From Porphyra umbilicalis (Eukaryota > Rhodophyta > Bangiophyceae > Bangiales > Bangiaceae), in assembly GCA_002049455.2 (NCBI GenBank), contig KV918783.1:186001-250000 (forward strand): a stretch of DNA of 64,000 nucleotides, written 5' to 3'. Made by a program: the position numbers and the translations under genes. Below are positions 39,930-49,867 of the stretch, piece after piece. The notes beneath the pieces are model-generated. The model was not told where the DNA came from. It searched no databases and worked only from the letters and a program-made list of their open reading frames with translations. Numbering within the stretch: position 1 is the stretch's first letter; each line of letters opens with the position of its first letter.

Positions 39930-42090
39930 CGTTCTTGCAGGCCAAAAAAAAGGGGAAGGGAGGTAACGAGGTGTGCAGCGCTATGCGGGATTAATCGAGT
40001 ACGAGGTATGATGTGTGGGTCGATGGAGAACGTAGGAGGGCAACTTTCGTCGGGAACGGGACGACGAAAGAGCCAACTGTGAAGTCGATCAGGCTTTCTG
40101 GCAACGATCCTTGCGGTAGTCTTTTACTGAAATTTGGTTGACATTTCTGGCGGTGATCAATATTTGACAGAGCACTGCTAGTACATAAAACTCCGGCTAG
40201 TACGCAAGCCCAGCGGTGCGCCGCGAACGCATGCTATACGATTTTCGAATAGAATCGTGCATGACTCTGAGTGGACTGCCATAACAGTTAGTATAGAAGG
40301 CGTTCGCAGGAACCCAGCGGTGCGGGACGCATGCCGGAGGATCCAAGTGCTCAGGTTTAAAATTTCAGTTCGAAATGCTCGCCTCCTTCGGTGGCTTGAC
40401 ACAGCTTTCACACTTCCATCCTGGAAGCCACCACAGAATCTCACGCTGCCGGCCAGAAGCAGCCATGCGTCCGCACGAGCCGCTACCGCTTGCCAGCTCG
40501 ACCACATCCCCCGTGCGCGCAGTCAAGATGGCGGCTACCATGGACACTACTGTGCAGGGAGGGGGGGGGAGGGCGCCGGGCGGGGGTGGGGGGCGGAGCG
40601 CGGAAGGGGGCGGGCGCCAGGGGGGGGGGGGGGGCCGACCCCACCCCCAGTCCAGGCCCCGCCGGGGGGGGGGAGCCGCGCAAGAAGCTGATATTGGGCG
40701 TAGAGGACTTGGGCGACGGCGATGCGGGTGGCGACGTGCGAAAAGCAGTCGGGGCCATCGTCAAAGGGGGGGGGGGGCATGGTGCCCACGCGGGGCTGTC
40801 CGCATCGAAACAGGGGATGGGGAGGTCGCAGTTTGGAGAAAATCGGGAGCGTGGAGTCGGTCGTGGGGGGTGGGGAAGGGGAGGCCACGAAAGTGGGGTT
40901 CGGTCTGCGTGGGACCTTCCTGGAGCCACACAGGGCTGCGTGGTATCACCACGTTGCGTCGAAGAGAAACTTTCACTCTTGAAAGTGTCTGGCCAGGCGC
41001 ACACGACAGGGGGGGTGCTCTTCGTCGTGGCACTCAAAGTACTGCAAGCCTAGATCTCTCGTTGCCCTCATCTGATCGATATTTGCGCTTTCGAAGTGCA
41101 AATGGTCGCAATGGACGGACGCAAAGCACAGTATAGGCCACATTCGATCGCAAATGGCCTGGGAATAGGGAAAGATCTGGCGCATACCTGTTTTTAGGGG
41201 CGGTCCCCACTTTTAGGGAACTACCGCTGCGAACGTGCCCTTCCCCTAAAACTGACGATTTCGATTGATTGCGTCGCAAACTCCGCACCGCTGGGCTTGC
41301 TCTCAGGCTGTGACTTGACGGCGCGTGCACGTGCACGTGATTCGGTTCGAATATGGATGTAAGTCCGTCGCGCACGCGTGATTCGACCACCGCTGTCTTG
41401 ACGAGCCACCAAAACTTTAGTGATTAGATTTCTTGAAACGTGGCTTCTGGAGTGGGCAGATTGCATCTCACAGCGATCGCAAGGAAGTTTCGGAGACAGC
41501 GCACGTGCTACAGCCGTTCTCGTAAAAACCCTCGCACGCCAACTGTTGCACCACTCTTACGAATCGGCCTTCGCGGGGTCGCAGAGGCCGATTTGGGAGA
41601 GTGGTGCAACAGTTGGCGTGCGAGGTTTTTGATAGAACGGCTGTACGTTGCCGCATCCACACAAGCGGGCCCCGCCGATGAGGATCCGCGTCTTTACAGT
41701 CATGTGGCCGCACGACACGATCCGAAGAGTGCTCTCGTCCAATCATGCGTGCCAGATGCAGGGCCGCCCATCAGGCTATTTCCTTTCCGAGCACGTTCAC
41801 GTGCGCAAGATTTGTCCAAAATCTCGCACACGTCAACGTGCTCGGCCCGAACCGTCTTGAATCGGAACGGTGGGCCCGTTTGGGACCGTAAGTCCGTTCG
41901 TGCGCGAGTGACGCGATCACTCTAATACATTCAAAACTGGTCGACTTGATTGGGGCGTGATTGGAACGTCACGTTCCCATTGGCTAGAACGCACTTGTGC
42001 ACGCCCTGCACGCGCCGTCAAGATAGAGCCTCACCTGAGACCCGTTCGCAGTTGCAGACCGTGTGACGGTACACCGACGTAACTTTGATT
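39930..42090. other. Region without genes; G-rich tracts and hairpins
   Basis: 40555-41000 has many G runs (Gly/Pro frames on either strand are compositional). 41230-42060 is moderate GC with GTAAGTCCGT repeats (41362, 41888) and the long hairpin listed separately. Nothing resembling a coding gene is supported. Confidence 0.45.
41509..41644. repeat. Long hairpin: ~62-bp inverted repeat
   Basis: 41509-41571 (TACAGCCGTTCTCGTAAAAA...CACGCCAACTGTTGCACCAC) is complementary to 41584-41644 with few mismatches and a 12-nt loop. No TSD is evident. It could be a small foldback or MITE, or a small-RNA precursor-like structure. Confidence 0.8.
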
Positions 42091-42700
42091 TTATTGGCCG
42101 AGCCCGTCACGCGACGGTATACTGGTACAGACATACGCGGGATCCCCGCGTATTTTTATACCGCGGTATACCGTCTGAGAACGGGGAATTCTACGTCTCG
42201 TGTGTTTACATTTTCTCTCTTGCAAGAACTGTAAAACGAATTGTCGACAATCCGAAAGCTCCTCGCCGGTGTGGCGACACACGACGATGCGAACATGCCT
42301 GAGAAGTCGACCCCGCAGCCCAATGGAAACGCACCGCGCTGCATGGCACTGTTCGCTGCAACCCTTCCCACCCGCCGCCGTTTCAAACTGCACACCGTTC
42401 CTTCCCACCAATCCTCCGTCGGGAACACCCATCGCGGCGCCCGACACTAGCTGACCAAAATTGCGGTAGACACTTGCCGAGTGCACACCGAAGGCAGAGC
42501 ACATGACAACGTAGCCGCCGCCACCCATGTAGCGCAGGGCCAAGGCTGTGCGGACCTCGGCGGAGAGACCGGGGCGAGGTAAGCGAGGACGCAAAATGCG
42601 CACCAAGGCATGAAACGCGCCGTCAGACATGCGCACTGCGCGCTCAAAGTGGGACCGTAACGAGCTCGCACATGGGCAAAAGCAACGCGAGTGGTTGAGT
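42091..42700 (-). pseudogene. PIF/Harbinger-like transposase fragment (N-terminal part)
   Basis: RMSDGAFHALVRILRPRLPR, then LSAEVRTALALRYMGGGGY and CSAFGVHSASVYRNFGQLV, fits the N-terminal helix-turn-helix of PIF/Harbinger DDE_4 transposases. The upstream VAFAHVRARYG in another frame suggests one frameshift near 42650. After about 42430 (GVPDGGLVGRNGVQFET) the reading loses motifs, and no DDE acids are seen. The 5' end is cut close to the border of the 5.6-kb TA-flanked element at 42714. Confidence 0.5.
42113..42175. repeat. Nested palindrome (GACGGTATAC...GTATACCGTC)
   Basis: Outer 10-bp arms (42113-42122, 42166-42175) enclose an inner ATACGCGGG/CCCGCGTAT palindrome at 42133-42153. It could fold as a two-part hairpin. 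Confidence 0.65.
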
Positions 42701-42899
42701 ATTGAGTGGGTGATATTGCTGTTTGCCCAATTTTGGCCAATGCCAAGCGCTACGCAAGCAACAAAGGGACTTTACATTTCAACAATAACTTTTATAATTT
42801 TCGTGTAACTCCGATGACTGCGTCAAATGTTGAGTGTGGACGAATTGCTCTCAAATTTGAGATGGACAGGTCGAAAGCCCCTGGCTGACGGCGTCGGCG

Positions 42900-45800
42900 C
42901 CGTCGTCACCATCCGGGGGCTGTTGGTACGGTCCTCGGCGGGGGGGGGGGGGGGGGTTCGGGCGGCGGCGGCGGCGGGGCGGGTGCTGTAGAAGCTTGCC
43001 CCGCCGCCGCACCCAACGTGCGGCGGCCGCCGCGGCGGTGGCGGCGGCGCAATCGCTGCCGCACTGCCGACGCCGCAGACCAGGTCGGCGACGCGCCGAC
43101 CGTGCGGCGGCGCGGCGGCGGCGGCAAAGCGGAGGCGGGAAGGCGGCGGCGCGGCGGAGCGGGAAGGCTTTTGGTGCGCGGGGGTTGTTGGTGCTTTCGT
43201 CGACGGGGGCGGGGGCGGTTTTTGGGCGGCGGCGGCGGCGGGGTGGGTCCTGAAAAAGCCCGCCCTACCGCCGCACCCACATGCGGCGGCCGCCACCGCC
43301 GCGGCGGCGGCAGAATCGCTGCCGCGCCGCCGCCGCCGCACACCAGGTCGGCGGCGCGGCGGCGGTTCGGCGGCGTGGTGGCGGCGGCGCGGCGGCGGCG
43401 GCAGGGTTTCGGTGGCAAGGTGGCTGCGGCGAGGCGGCGGCGCGGCGGCGCAGCGGGGCCGTTGGTGCGTGCGGGCTGTCGGCACGGTCGTCGCCGGGGG
43501 GGAGGGAGGTTCCGGTTGGCGGCGGTGGCGGAGCGGGTGCTGCAAAAGCCTGCCCCGCCGCCGCGCCTGACGAGCGGCGGCCGCCGCGGCGTTGGCGGCG
43601 GCGCCATCGCTGCGGCGCCGCCGCCGCCGCAGATCAGGTCGGCGGCGCAGCGGCGGTGCGGTGACGCAGCGGAAGCAGCAAGGCGGCGGCGGCAAGGGGG
43701 AGGCGCGGCGGCGCAGGAGTGAATTTGGTGCGTAGGGGCCGTCGATGCGGTCGTCGGCGTGGGAGGGGGGGTTTCCGGGTGTCGGCGGCGGCGGGGTGGG
43801 TACTAAAACAGCCCGCTCCGCCGCCGTACCTGCTTGCGGCGGCCCCGACCGCCACGGCGGCGGCACAATCGTTGCCGCGCCGCCGCCGCCACTTGCCAGG
43901 TCGGCGGCACGGCGGCAGTGCGGCGGCGCGGCGGCGGCAGCAAGATAGCGGCGGCGAGGTGGCGGCGCGGCGGCGAGGGGGTGATTTTGGCGCGTGGGGG
44001 CAATCGATGCGGTCGTCGGCGTGGGGGCGGGGGTTCCGGGCGGCAACGGCGGCGGGGTGGGTGCTGAAAAAGCCCGCCCCGCCGCCGCGCCCGCATGCGG
44101 CGGCCGCCACCGCTGCGGCGGCGGTACGATCGCCGAAGCGCCGCCACCGCCTCACGCCTGGTCGGCGGCGCGGCGGCGGCGCGGCGGCGTGGCGGCGGCG
44201 CGGCGGCGGCGGCAGGGTGGCGGCGGCGAGTCGGCGGTGGCAAAGCGGCGGCAAGGCGGCGCGGGGGGGCCGTTGGTGCGCGGGGGCTGATGGTGTTGTC
44301 GTCGGCGGGGGAGGGGGGAGGTTTGAGCGGCGGCGGCGCCGACACGGGTGCTGAAAAAGCCCGCCCCCCCGCAGCCCTCGAGATGCGTCGGCTGTCGTCT
44401 CGATGGCGGCGGCGCCATCGATGTAACGCCGCCGTCGCCGCATGCCTGGTAGGCAGCGCGGCGGCGGCGAGGAAGCGCGGCGGCGGCGGCAAGGAGGCGG
44501 CAGCGAGGCGGCGGCGCGGCGGCGCGGGGGGGCATTTAGTGTGTAGGGGCTGTCGGTGCGGTCGTCGCCGGGAGGGGGGGGGGTTGCGGGCGACGGCGGC
44601 GGCGGGGTGGATGCTGAAGAAGCCCGCCTCGCCGCCGCACTCGCATGCGGCGGCCGCCGCCACCGCGGCTGTGGCGCGACAATTGCCGCGCCGTCGCCGC
44701 CGCACGCCAGGTCAGCGGCGCGGCAGCGGTGCGGCGGAGCGTCGGCGGCGTCAAAGCCGCGGCAGCAAGGTGGTGGCGCGGCGAAACGGGTGTGAATTTG
44801 GTGCGCGGGGGCTGTCGGTGGGGTCGCCGGCGGGGGGGGGGGGGCTTCGGGTGGTGGCGGCGGTGGGGCAGGTGCCGAAAAAGCCCGCCCCGCCGCCGCA
44901 CACGCATGCGGTGGCCGCCGCCGCTGTGGCGGTGGCACTATCGTCGTGGCGCCGCCACCGCCGATCGCCAGGTCGGTGGCGCGGCGGCGGTGCGGCGGCG
45001 CGGCGGTGGCCGTAAGTCACCAGCGGCCAGGTGGCGGCGCGGCGGCGCGGGGGGACCATTGTTGCGCGGGGACTGTTTGTGCAGATGTCGGCGGGGCGGG
45101 GTGAATTTCGGGTTGCGGCAGCGGCGAAGCGGGTGTTGTAAAAGCCCGCCCGGCCGCCGCACCGGACATGCGGCGGCTTCCACCGCGGCGACGGCCGTGC
45201 GATTGTTGCCGCGCCGTTGCCGCCACATATCAGGTCGGCGGCGCCGCGGCGGTTCGGCGGCGCGGCGGCGGCGGCAAGGCGGCGGCGGCAAGGCGGTTGT
45301 GCGGCCGCGCGGGGGGGCTGTTGGTGCATGAGGGCTGTCGTTGCGGTCGTCGGCGGAGGGCGGGGGGGCTTCGGGGGGCGGCGGCGGTGGGGCAGGTGCC
45401 GAAAAAGCCCGCTCCGACGCCGCACACGCACGCGGCGGCCGCCGCCGCCGCGGCGGCGGCACGATCGTTGCCGCGCCGCCGCCGCCGCACGCCAGGTCGG
45501 CGGTGCAACGGCAGTGCGGCGACGCGGCGGCGGCGGCAAGGCGGCGGCAGCAAAGCGGCCGCACGGCGGCGAGGGGGGGCTGTTGGTGCGCGAGGGCTGT
45601 TGGCGCGGTCGTTCGCTGTGGGGAAGGGGCTTCCGGGCGGCGGCGGCGGCGGGGCGCGTGCTGAAAGATCCCGCCCCGCCGCCAAACCCTACATGAGGCG
45701 GCGACTGCCGCCGCACACGAGGTCGGCGGCGCGGCGGCGCCGCAGCGCCACGGCCGTGGCGGCAAGGTGCTGAACGCAAGGTGGCGGCGAGGCGGCGCTG

Positions 45801-46130
45801 GGGGGCTGTTTGTTCGCGGGGGCTGTTGTTGCGGTCGTCAGCGCGGGGGGGGGGGCTTCCGAGCGGCGGCGGCGGCGCGGCGCGTGCTGAAAAAGCCCGC
45901 CCCGCCGCCGCACCCGCATGCGACGGCCGCCGCCGCTGCGGCAGCGGTGTTATCGTCTCCGCGCCGCCGCCGCCGCGCACCAGGTCGGCGTCGCCGCGGC
46001 GGTGCGGCGGCGCAGCGGCAGCGGCGCAGCGGTCGTGGCAAAGCGGCGGCATGGCCGCGCGGGGGGGCTGTCTTTTCTTGGGGGCCGATGGTGCTGTCGT
46101 CGGCAGGGCGAGGCCGTTGCTGCTCGCGGG
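42900..46130. repeat. Tandem array, ~12 units of ~261 bp, extremely GC-rich
   Basis: The landmark CTGAAAAAGCCCGCCCCGCC and variants recur ending near 43000, 43260, 43550, 43813, 44074, 44361, 44624, 44885, 45146, 45409, 45671 and 45897, with steps mostly 260-263 bp (extremes about 226 and 290). Each unit also carries a GGGGCTGT(T/C)GGTGC landmark and GGCGGCGGC/GCCGCCGCC blocks that can pair with each other. The period is a multiple of 3, so frames stay open across units on both strands. I treat these as satellite by-products rather than genes. Confidence 0.85.
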
Positions 46131-47061
46131 CTGTAGCGGCACTGCCTTCGGCGCCGCCGCCAAGGTTGTTCGGGACGCAGCGGCGCGGTGGTGCGACGGT
46201 TTTTCGAGCATGGTGGGCTATGGTTCTCTTTGTCCCGACGCATGCAAATGAGGACCATCTTTGTTGTGATGACGGGATATAGAGGTTGTTACAACGCACA
46301 ACCATCTCCACGAGGCGCCGACGTGTCTCCAGAGTCTTCATGGAACCACGATCAGGGGCTGAGGTGGATAAAGTTGAGCTGGATATATCCGCACAGTATA
46401 CTCGGATATATCCATATTCATGCCGTAGCTGCGTATTCTTAATGTACTCTGTCCATGCACCGACGATTATAATGTGCCTTAATAATTCTCCGAGGGCGGG
46501 ATATAATGTAATCAGATTGCAGATATTTTGCCTGGAATTATCCGACTCCAGGACTCGGCTGTGCGCTACAACAGCATTTTGGGGCAGCCCTTGCGACGCC
46601 GCAGGCGAACAAGATGCCAATGTTGGCTACCAGCTCGGCGATGATGGCCGGACCTTCGCAACTAAGAGGGAAATGTGTCTGGCACACCCGAGCCGGATGC
46701 CCGGACCACGACGTGAAAATTTTTGGGTATCCGCATCATGATCATATCCTCTTCACGTGAGGAGCAGCCCTGCCCCCCTGCTTCTCGACGCATAAAATCT
46801 GCGCCTCTTTGCTGTCACAGCACCATCCGGGGTCGACCACTTTTGCACCCCGGCGAGCACTCGTCGTGTCTTGGGAACACTGCCCGCAGCACCAGAAATC
46901 TTTCGGTGGCCGATGACGAGATTGTAGCTTTTAGTATGCACGCTGGAATTGTGCAGGTACACCATACAACTCCAGTTTCCCAGGAGATTGAGACCACCTC
47001 AAAACGTACGTTGGCTGGCGCCAGACTTTGTTGGCGGCATCGTCGGACAATCTGTCGCTGG
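46131..47061. other. Non-coding interior of the 5.6-kb TIR element
   Basis: Composition returns to moderate GC with ATATCC-rich stretches (46380-46420). Frames are short and without motifs. Confidence 0.4.
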
Positions 47062-47063
47062 TA

Positions 47064-47462
47064 TTGCTGATCCCCGAATTTTGTCCTGGTGGACAGAGAC
47101 TGACTTACGGACCGACTCTCTCCACCAATCAGATGCGCCCCTGGGACTGACTTGGTGCTCCTGATTGCTTACATGTGCCCATACAGCCTGGAAATCAACA
47201 TCAGCTCCTCTATTTTTCTGCACTTTTGGCAAGGAGACAGTAGAAAATCTCAAGATCTCGCGTGGGCAGCTTTCTCCGTGCCAAGAAAATCGGATCAAGC
47301 GGCAACAAACAGTGAGTTCTGCTGGATGCAAGGTCCTGGTACCGAATGCAGGATTTCTATTGGCTTCGATGCCTTTTTACTGTCGTTTTAAACCAATAGA
47401 GTGCTCTCATTCAGAGTCAGTCTCTGTCTCTGTCCCCCAGGACAAAATTCGGGGATCAGCAA
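47064..47462. mobile_element. 399-bp Tc1/mariner-type MITE, copy 2 (nested, inverted)
   Basis: Ends TTGCTGATCCCCGAATTTTG and its inverse complement, TA on both sides (47062-47063, 47463-47464). It is the reverse complement of 6059-6457 with a modest number of substitutions. It lies inside the 5.6-kb TIR element and so is younger than it. Confidence 0.88.
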
Positions 47463-47464
47463 TA

Positions 47465-48300
47465 CATGCGCCGATCCCTATTTATGCAGAAACGTCCTCG
47501 GAAGGAATATACTCACTCTAGGTACACAGAGTAAAATCAAAATCGGAGCGATAACATATCCGAATATAATGCTGATCCTTACTCCGACCAACGAGGTCAG
47601 ATCCGAATTCAGATACATGACATCATCGAAAACTCATATCTGAGTGCATGTTAGGGCAAGTGGAGTATATTCTGATTCTATAAAATGTGACAGATTCAAA
47701 AGCCCCTGACCACGATGCTGCAGGAGTTGGGCTCAAAAGATGTCGCTGGGTGGATTGGGGGCAGGTATGAAGGGGGCGGTGGTGGGGTAGACGAGAAGTG
47801 GAGGATCATGCAAGGCAGCGTTGGCAAGACGCAGCGGCTAAGCCGTCGACGAGAGCGATCACTTGCAGGACGCCAAGCTTTTCTCCCGCTGTCCCGGACA
47901 TTCAGGCGCCTGCCGTCAGATTCTCTGCACTCCGAGTCGCTTCCAAGCCGCAGGCACTCAATTTGTTGCAACCCAGGCCAGTGCTGGCTCCGTTTGGGTG
48001 CGAGGTCCAAGAAGCTTGCGCATCTCACAGCTGAGCCCGTTCGTGACACCCTCATTGGGAATGACAAGGACCACGTCAAGGATTGCATCCGAGCCAAATG
48101 CGCGCCAAGCAGGACAGCTGTTGTAATGACGTGCCAGCGGCCGCTGGTGCTCATGAAAATATTCTGAAAAATACGGCCGATACTGACTTTGAACCAATCA
48201 GACGAGCCTGATACTGGCTTGCATGAGCATCTTGAACAGATACGCTCATGCAATTTTGAAATGTACAATTGGTTGACACGCCGACGAAGCGCTTGGCATA
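47465..48300. other. Right interior of the 5.6-kb TIR element; no gene assigned
   Basis: A 150-codon plus-strand frame at 47715-48167 and an overlapping 206-codon minus frame at 48316-47696 exist, but neither shows a transposase motif or convincing coding character. Confidence 0.35.
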
Positions 48301-48607
48301 GGCCAAAATTGGGCAAACAGCAATAAAAAGTTACTCAGGCTAGAGTGCACTACCCCCGCCAGCGACGTCACGAAGGCGCCCGCGCGTAGGATGGGAAAAG
48401 GGTCCGTGTCGGCGGTCGCTGTGCGTTGACAAGCTGCATGGCGGTCGGTGGCTCGGAGGATGGTTCGACGGTCGGTCTTGTTCGCGCCTGATGGCGATAG
48501 AAATCCTTCGTCTCTGACGAAAACAATTGTGTACTTGATTTCATGTGCAAGACGGTACGCCAGAGGTCTTTCGCAGATGTATACCGCCGTCACGCCGGTA
48601 CAGTGCG

Positions 48608-48723
48608 TTCTCGTTATAAGAGACAGCTGATTCAGCTAAGTATCAATAAAAGTGGCCCACACGGACTGGAATGAAAGACTCGCGACCCATATTCTCTTAT
48701 ACACGATTCTCTTATAACGAGAA
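48608..48723. mobile_element. Candidate 116-bp MITE with 16-bp inverted repeats
   Basis: TTCTCGTTATAAGAGA at 48608-48623 is the exact complement of TCTCTTATAACGAGAA at 48708-48723. An ATTCTCTTATA motif is duplicated inside the right end. No clear target duplication, so the mobile status is inferred from structure. Confidence 0.5.
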
Positions 48724-49573
48724 AGGCTCCGGCGCTGCGCGCCTCCGACTTCGGCCGCCCGGAGCCTGGCGGCTCTGGGACCTGGCCTTCCGATTGGCTC
48801 ATCGCTATTGATTGAATCGGCCGGGACCAAACTGGCCCAGGCCCCCGATCTTCAAAGGTTTGAATTGAGATGTCTGGGCCTGGACGCAGCAGGCCAACGC
48901 AGCAAGCCGAGCAGCCGTCACTCGTCGTGCGCGTCATACGGCCCATGGCGCTCGACGGTGCTGACTGGCTGCCACGCAGCTCCCCACGTCACCATTCCCT
49001 GAGCATGGACGCCACAGTCGAGCCGTTGAGGCCGCTGGCGCCCTTCACCCAATGCCCTACCCCCACCTCTGTGCATCCCAGTGTTGCCGCTGGAGTTCTT
49101 CCTCGCACTGCTGTGCGCCACGATGCTGTTCCTGCATTGGGTGGCACTGTCGCCGCCGCCGCTGCCGGATGCATCCCCCTACTCTTGTTGATAGTTGCTG
49201 TGACCTCAGACGCGGGAGTGGACACAACGCACCCGCCGCGCCGCCGCCGCCGACCGGCGCCGCGGGGACAGGCGACGGGCGCTGTGCCGCCGCGTGCGTC
49301 GCTGCGGCGGCGGGGGGCGGCGGCGCCGACGCTGTCGCAGCTGGCGGGCGGTGCGGCAGCAGGTGCGGCGGCACGCGGTGGTGAGGGTGGCGGTGGGTTG
49401 GTGGTGGCGGTGTGGACGGCGGTCGGCGGTCGGCTGCGGAGGCTGTTCGAACCTGCCGGCCGGGGGAGGCGGCGCGCACGACGGCGGACGGCCGCGCGCG
49501 GCCGCGCGGCGAGGTGCGGGGGGGGAAGGAGGCGCCGCCACCCAAAAGGGGCACTCGCAATGCCCGACGCGCG
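48724..49573. other. GC-rich region with an uncertain open frame
   Basis: A 235-codon plus-strand frame (48870-49577) has one hydrophobic stretch (GCIPLLLLIVAVTS) but is otherwise Arg/Ala/Gly-biased. It ends at the TAG of the CTAG target site. I do not count it as a gene. Confidence 0.35.
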
Positions 49574-49577
49574 CTAG

Positions 49578-49863
49578 TGTCCATTCTACTGATCCCGAGG
49601 CTCAAACGAGCCTCAGATGAGGCTCAAATGAGGCTCCCTCTCATATGGCCTGGAAACGCGGCCTTTTTGGGGTGTCTGGGGCACCCCCTCCGAGTTTTCA
49701 TCGTACACAGCCGCCGAGTTGGTCCATAGGTAAGTGGGCTGCGCTGAGTCCAGATCTATTCTCAGAAAGAGCAGCCGAGGCCGGAACCTGGTCACAGAGA
49801 GGCATCAAAGATAGGCTCAAACGAGCCTGAGAGGCTCAAATGAGGCGGTCAGTAGAATGGACA
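49578..49863. mobile_element. 286-bp MITE of the PiggyBac-like CTAG family
   Basis: Ends TGTCCATTCTACTGA and TCAGTAGAATGGACA, a perfect 15-bp inverted repeat matching the 11977-15700 element's ends at 12 of 15 positions. CTAG flanks both sides (49574-49577, 49864-49867). Subterminal GCTCAAATGAGG and GCTCAAACGAGCCT units parallel the GATCAAATGAG units of the larger element. No coding capacity. Mobilisation in trans by that element's transposase is inferred from the shared termini and target. Confidence 0.88.
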
Positions 49864-49867
49864 CTAG

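Larger units (their letters stand above)
42716..48323. mobile_element. 5.6-kb TIR element with TA target duplication carrying a tandem array
   Basis: The left end TTGCTGTTTGCCCAATTTTG (42716) is repeated in inverted orientation at 48304-48323. The complementarity runs about 37 bp, through ATGCCAAGCGCT, with two mismatches. TA flanks both ends (42714-42715, 48324-48325). The interior holds the 261-bp tandem array (42900-46130), about 900 bp without genes, and a nested 399-bp MITE (47064-47462). No transposase was recognised. TA duplications and TTGCTG ends tie it to the element at 52174-54757, and more loosely to the 399-bp MITEs. Confidence 0.75.

Noticed and set aside
42823..46211. Long minus-strand frames (400-490 codons) across the 43-46 kb region as a repetitive protein
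   Set aside because: Both strands and several frames are equally open because a 261-bp unit, divisible by three, is repeated. The products are Pro/Arg/Ala strings with no motif.
47696..48316. A possible transposase in the right interior of the 5.6-kb TIR element
   Set aside because: Neither strand shows DDE/D motifs or a helix-turn-helix signature.
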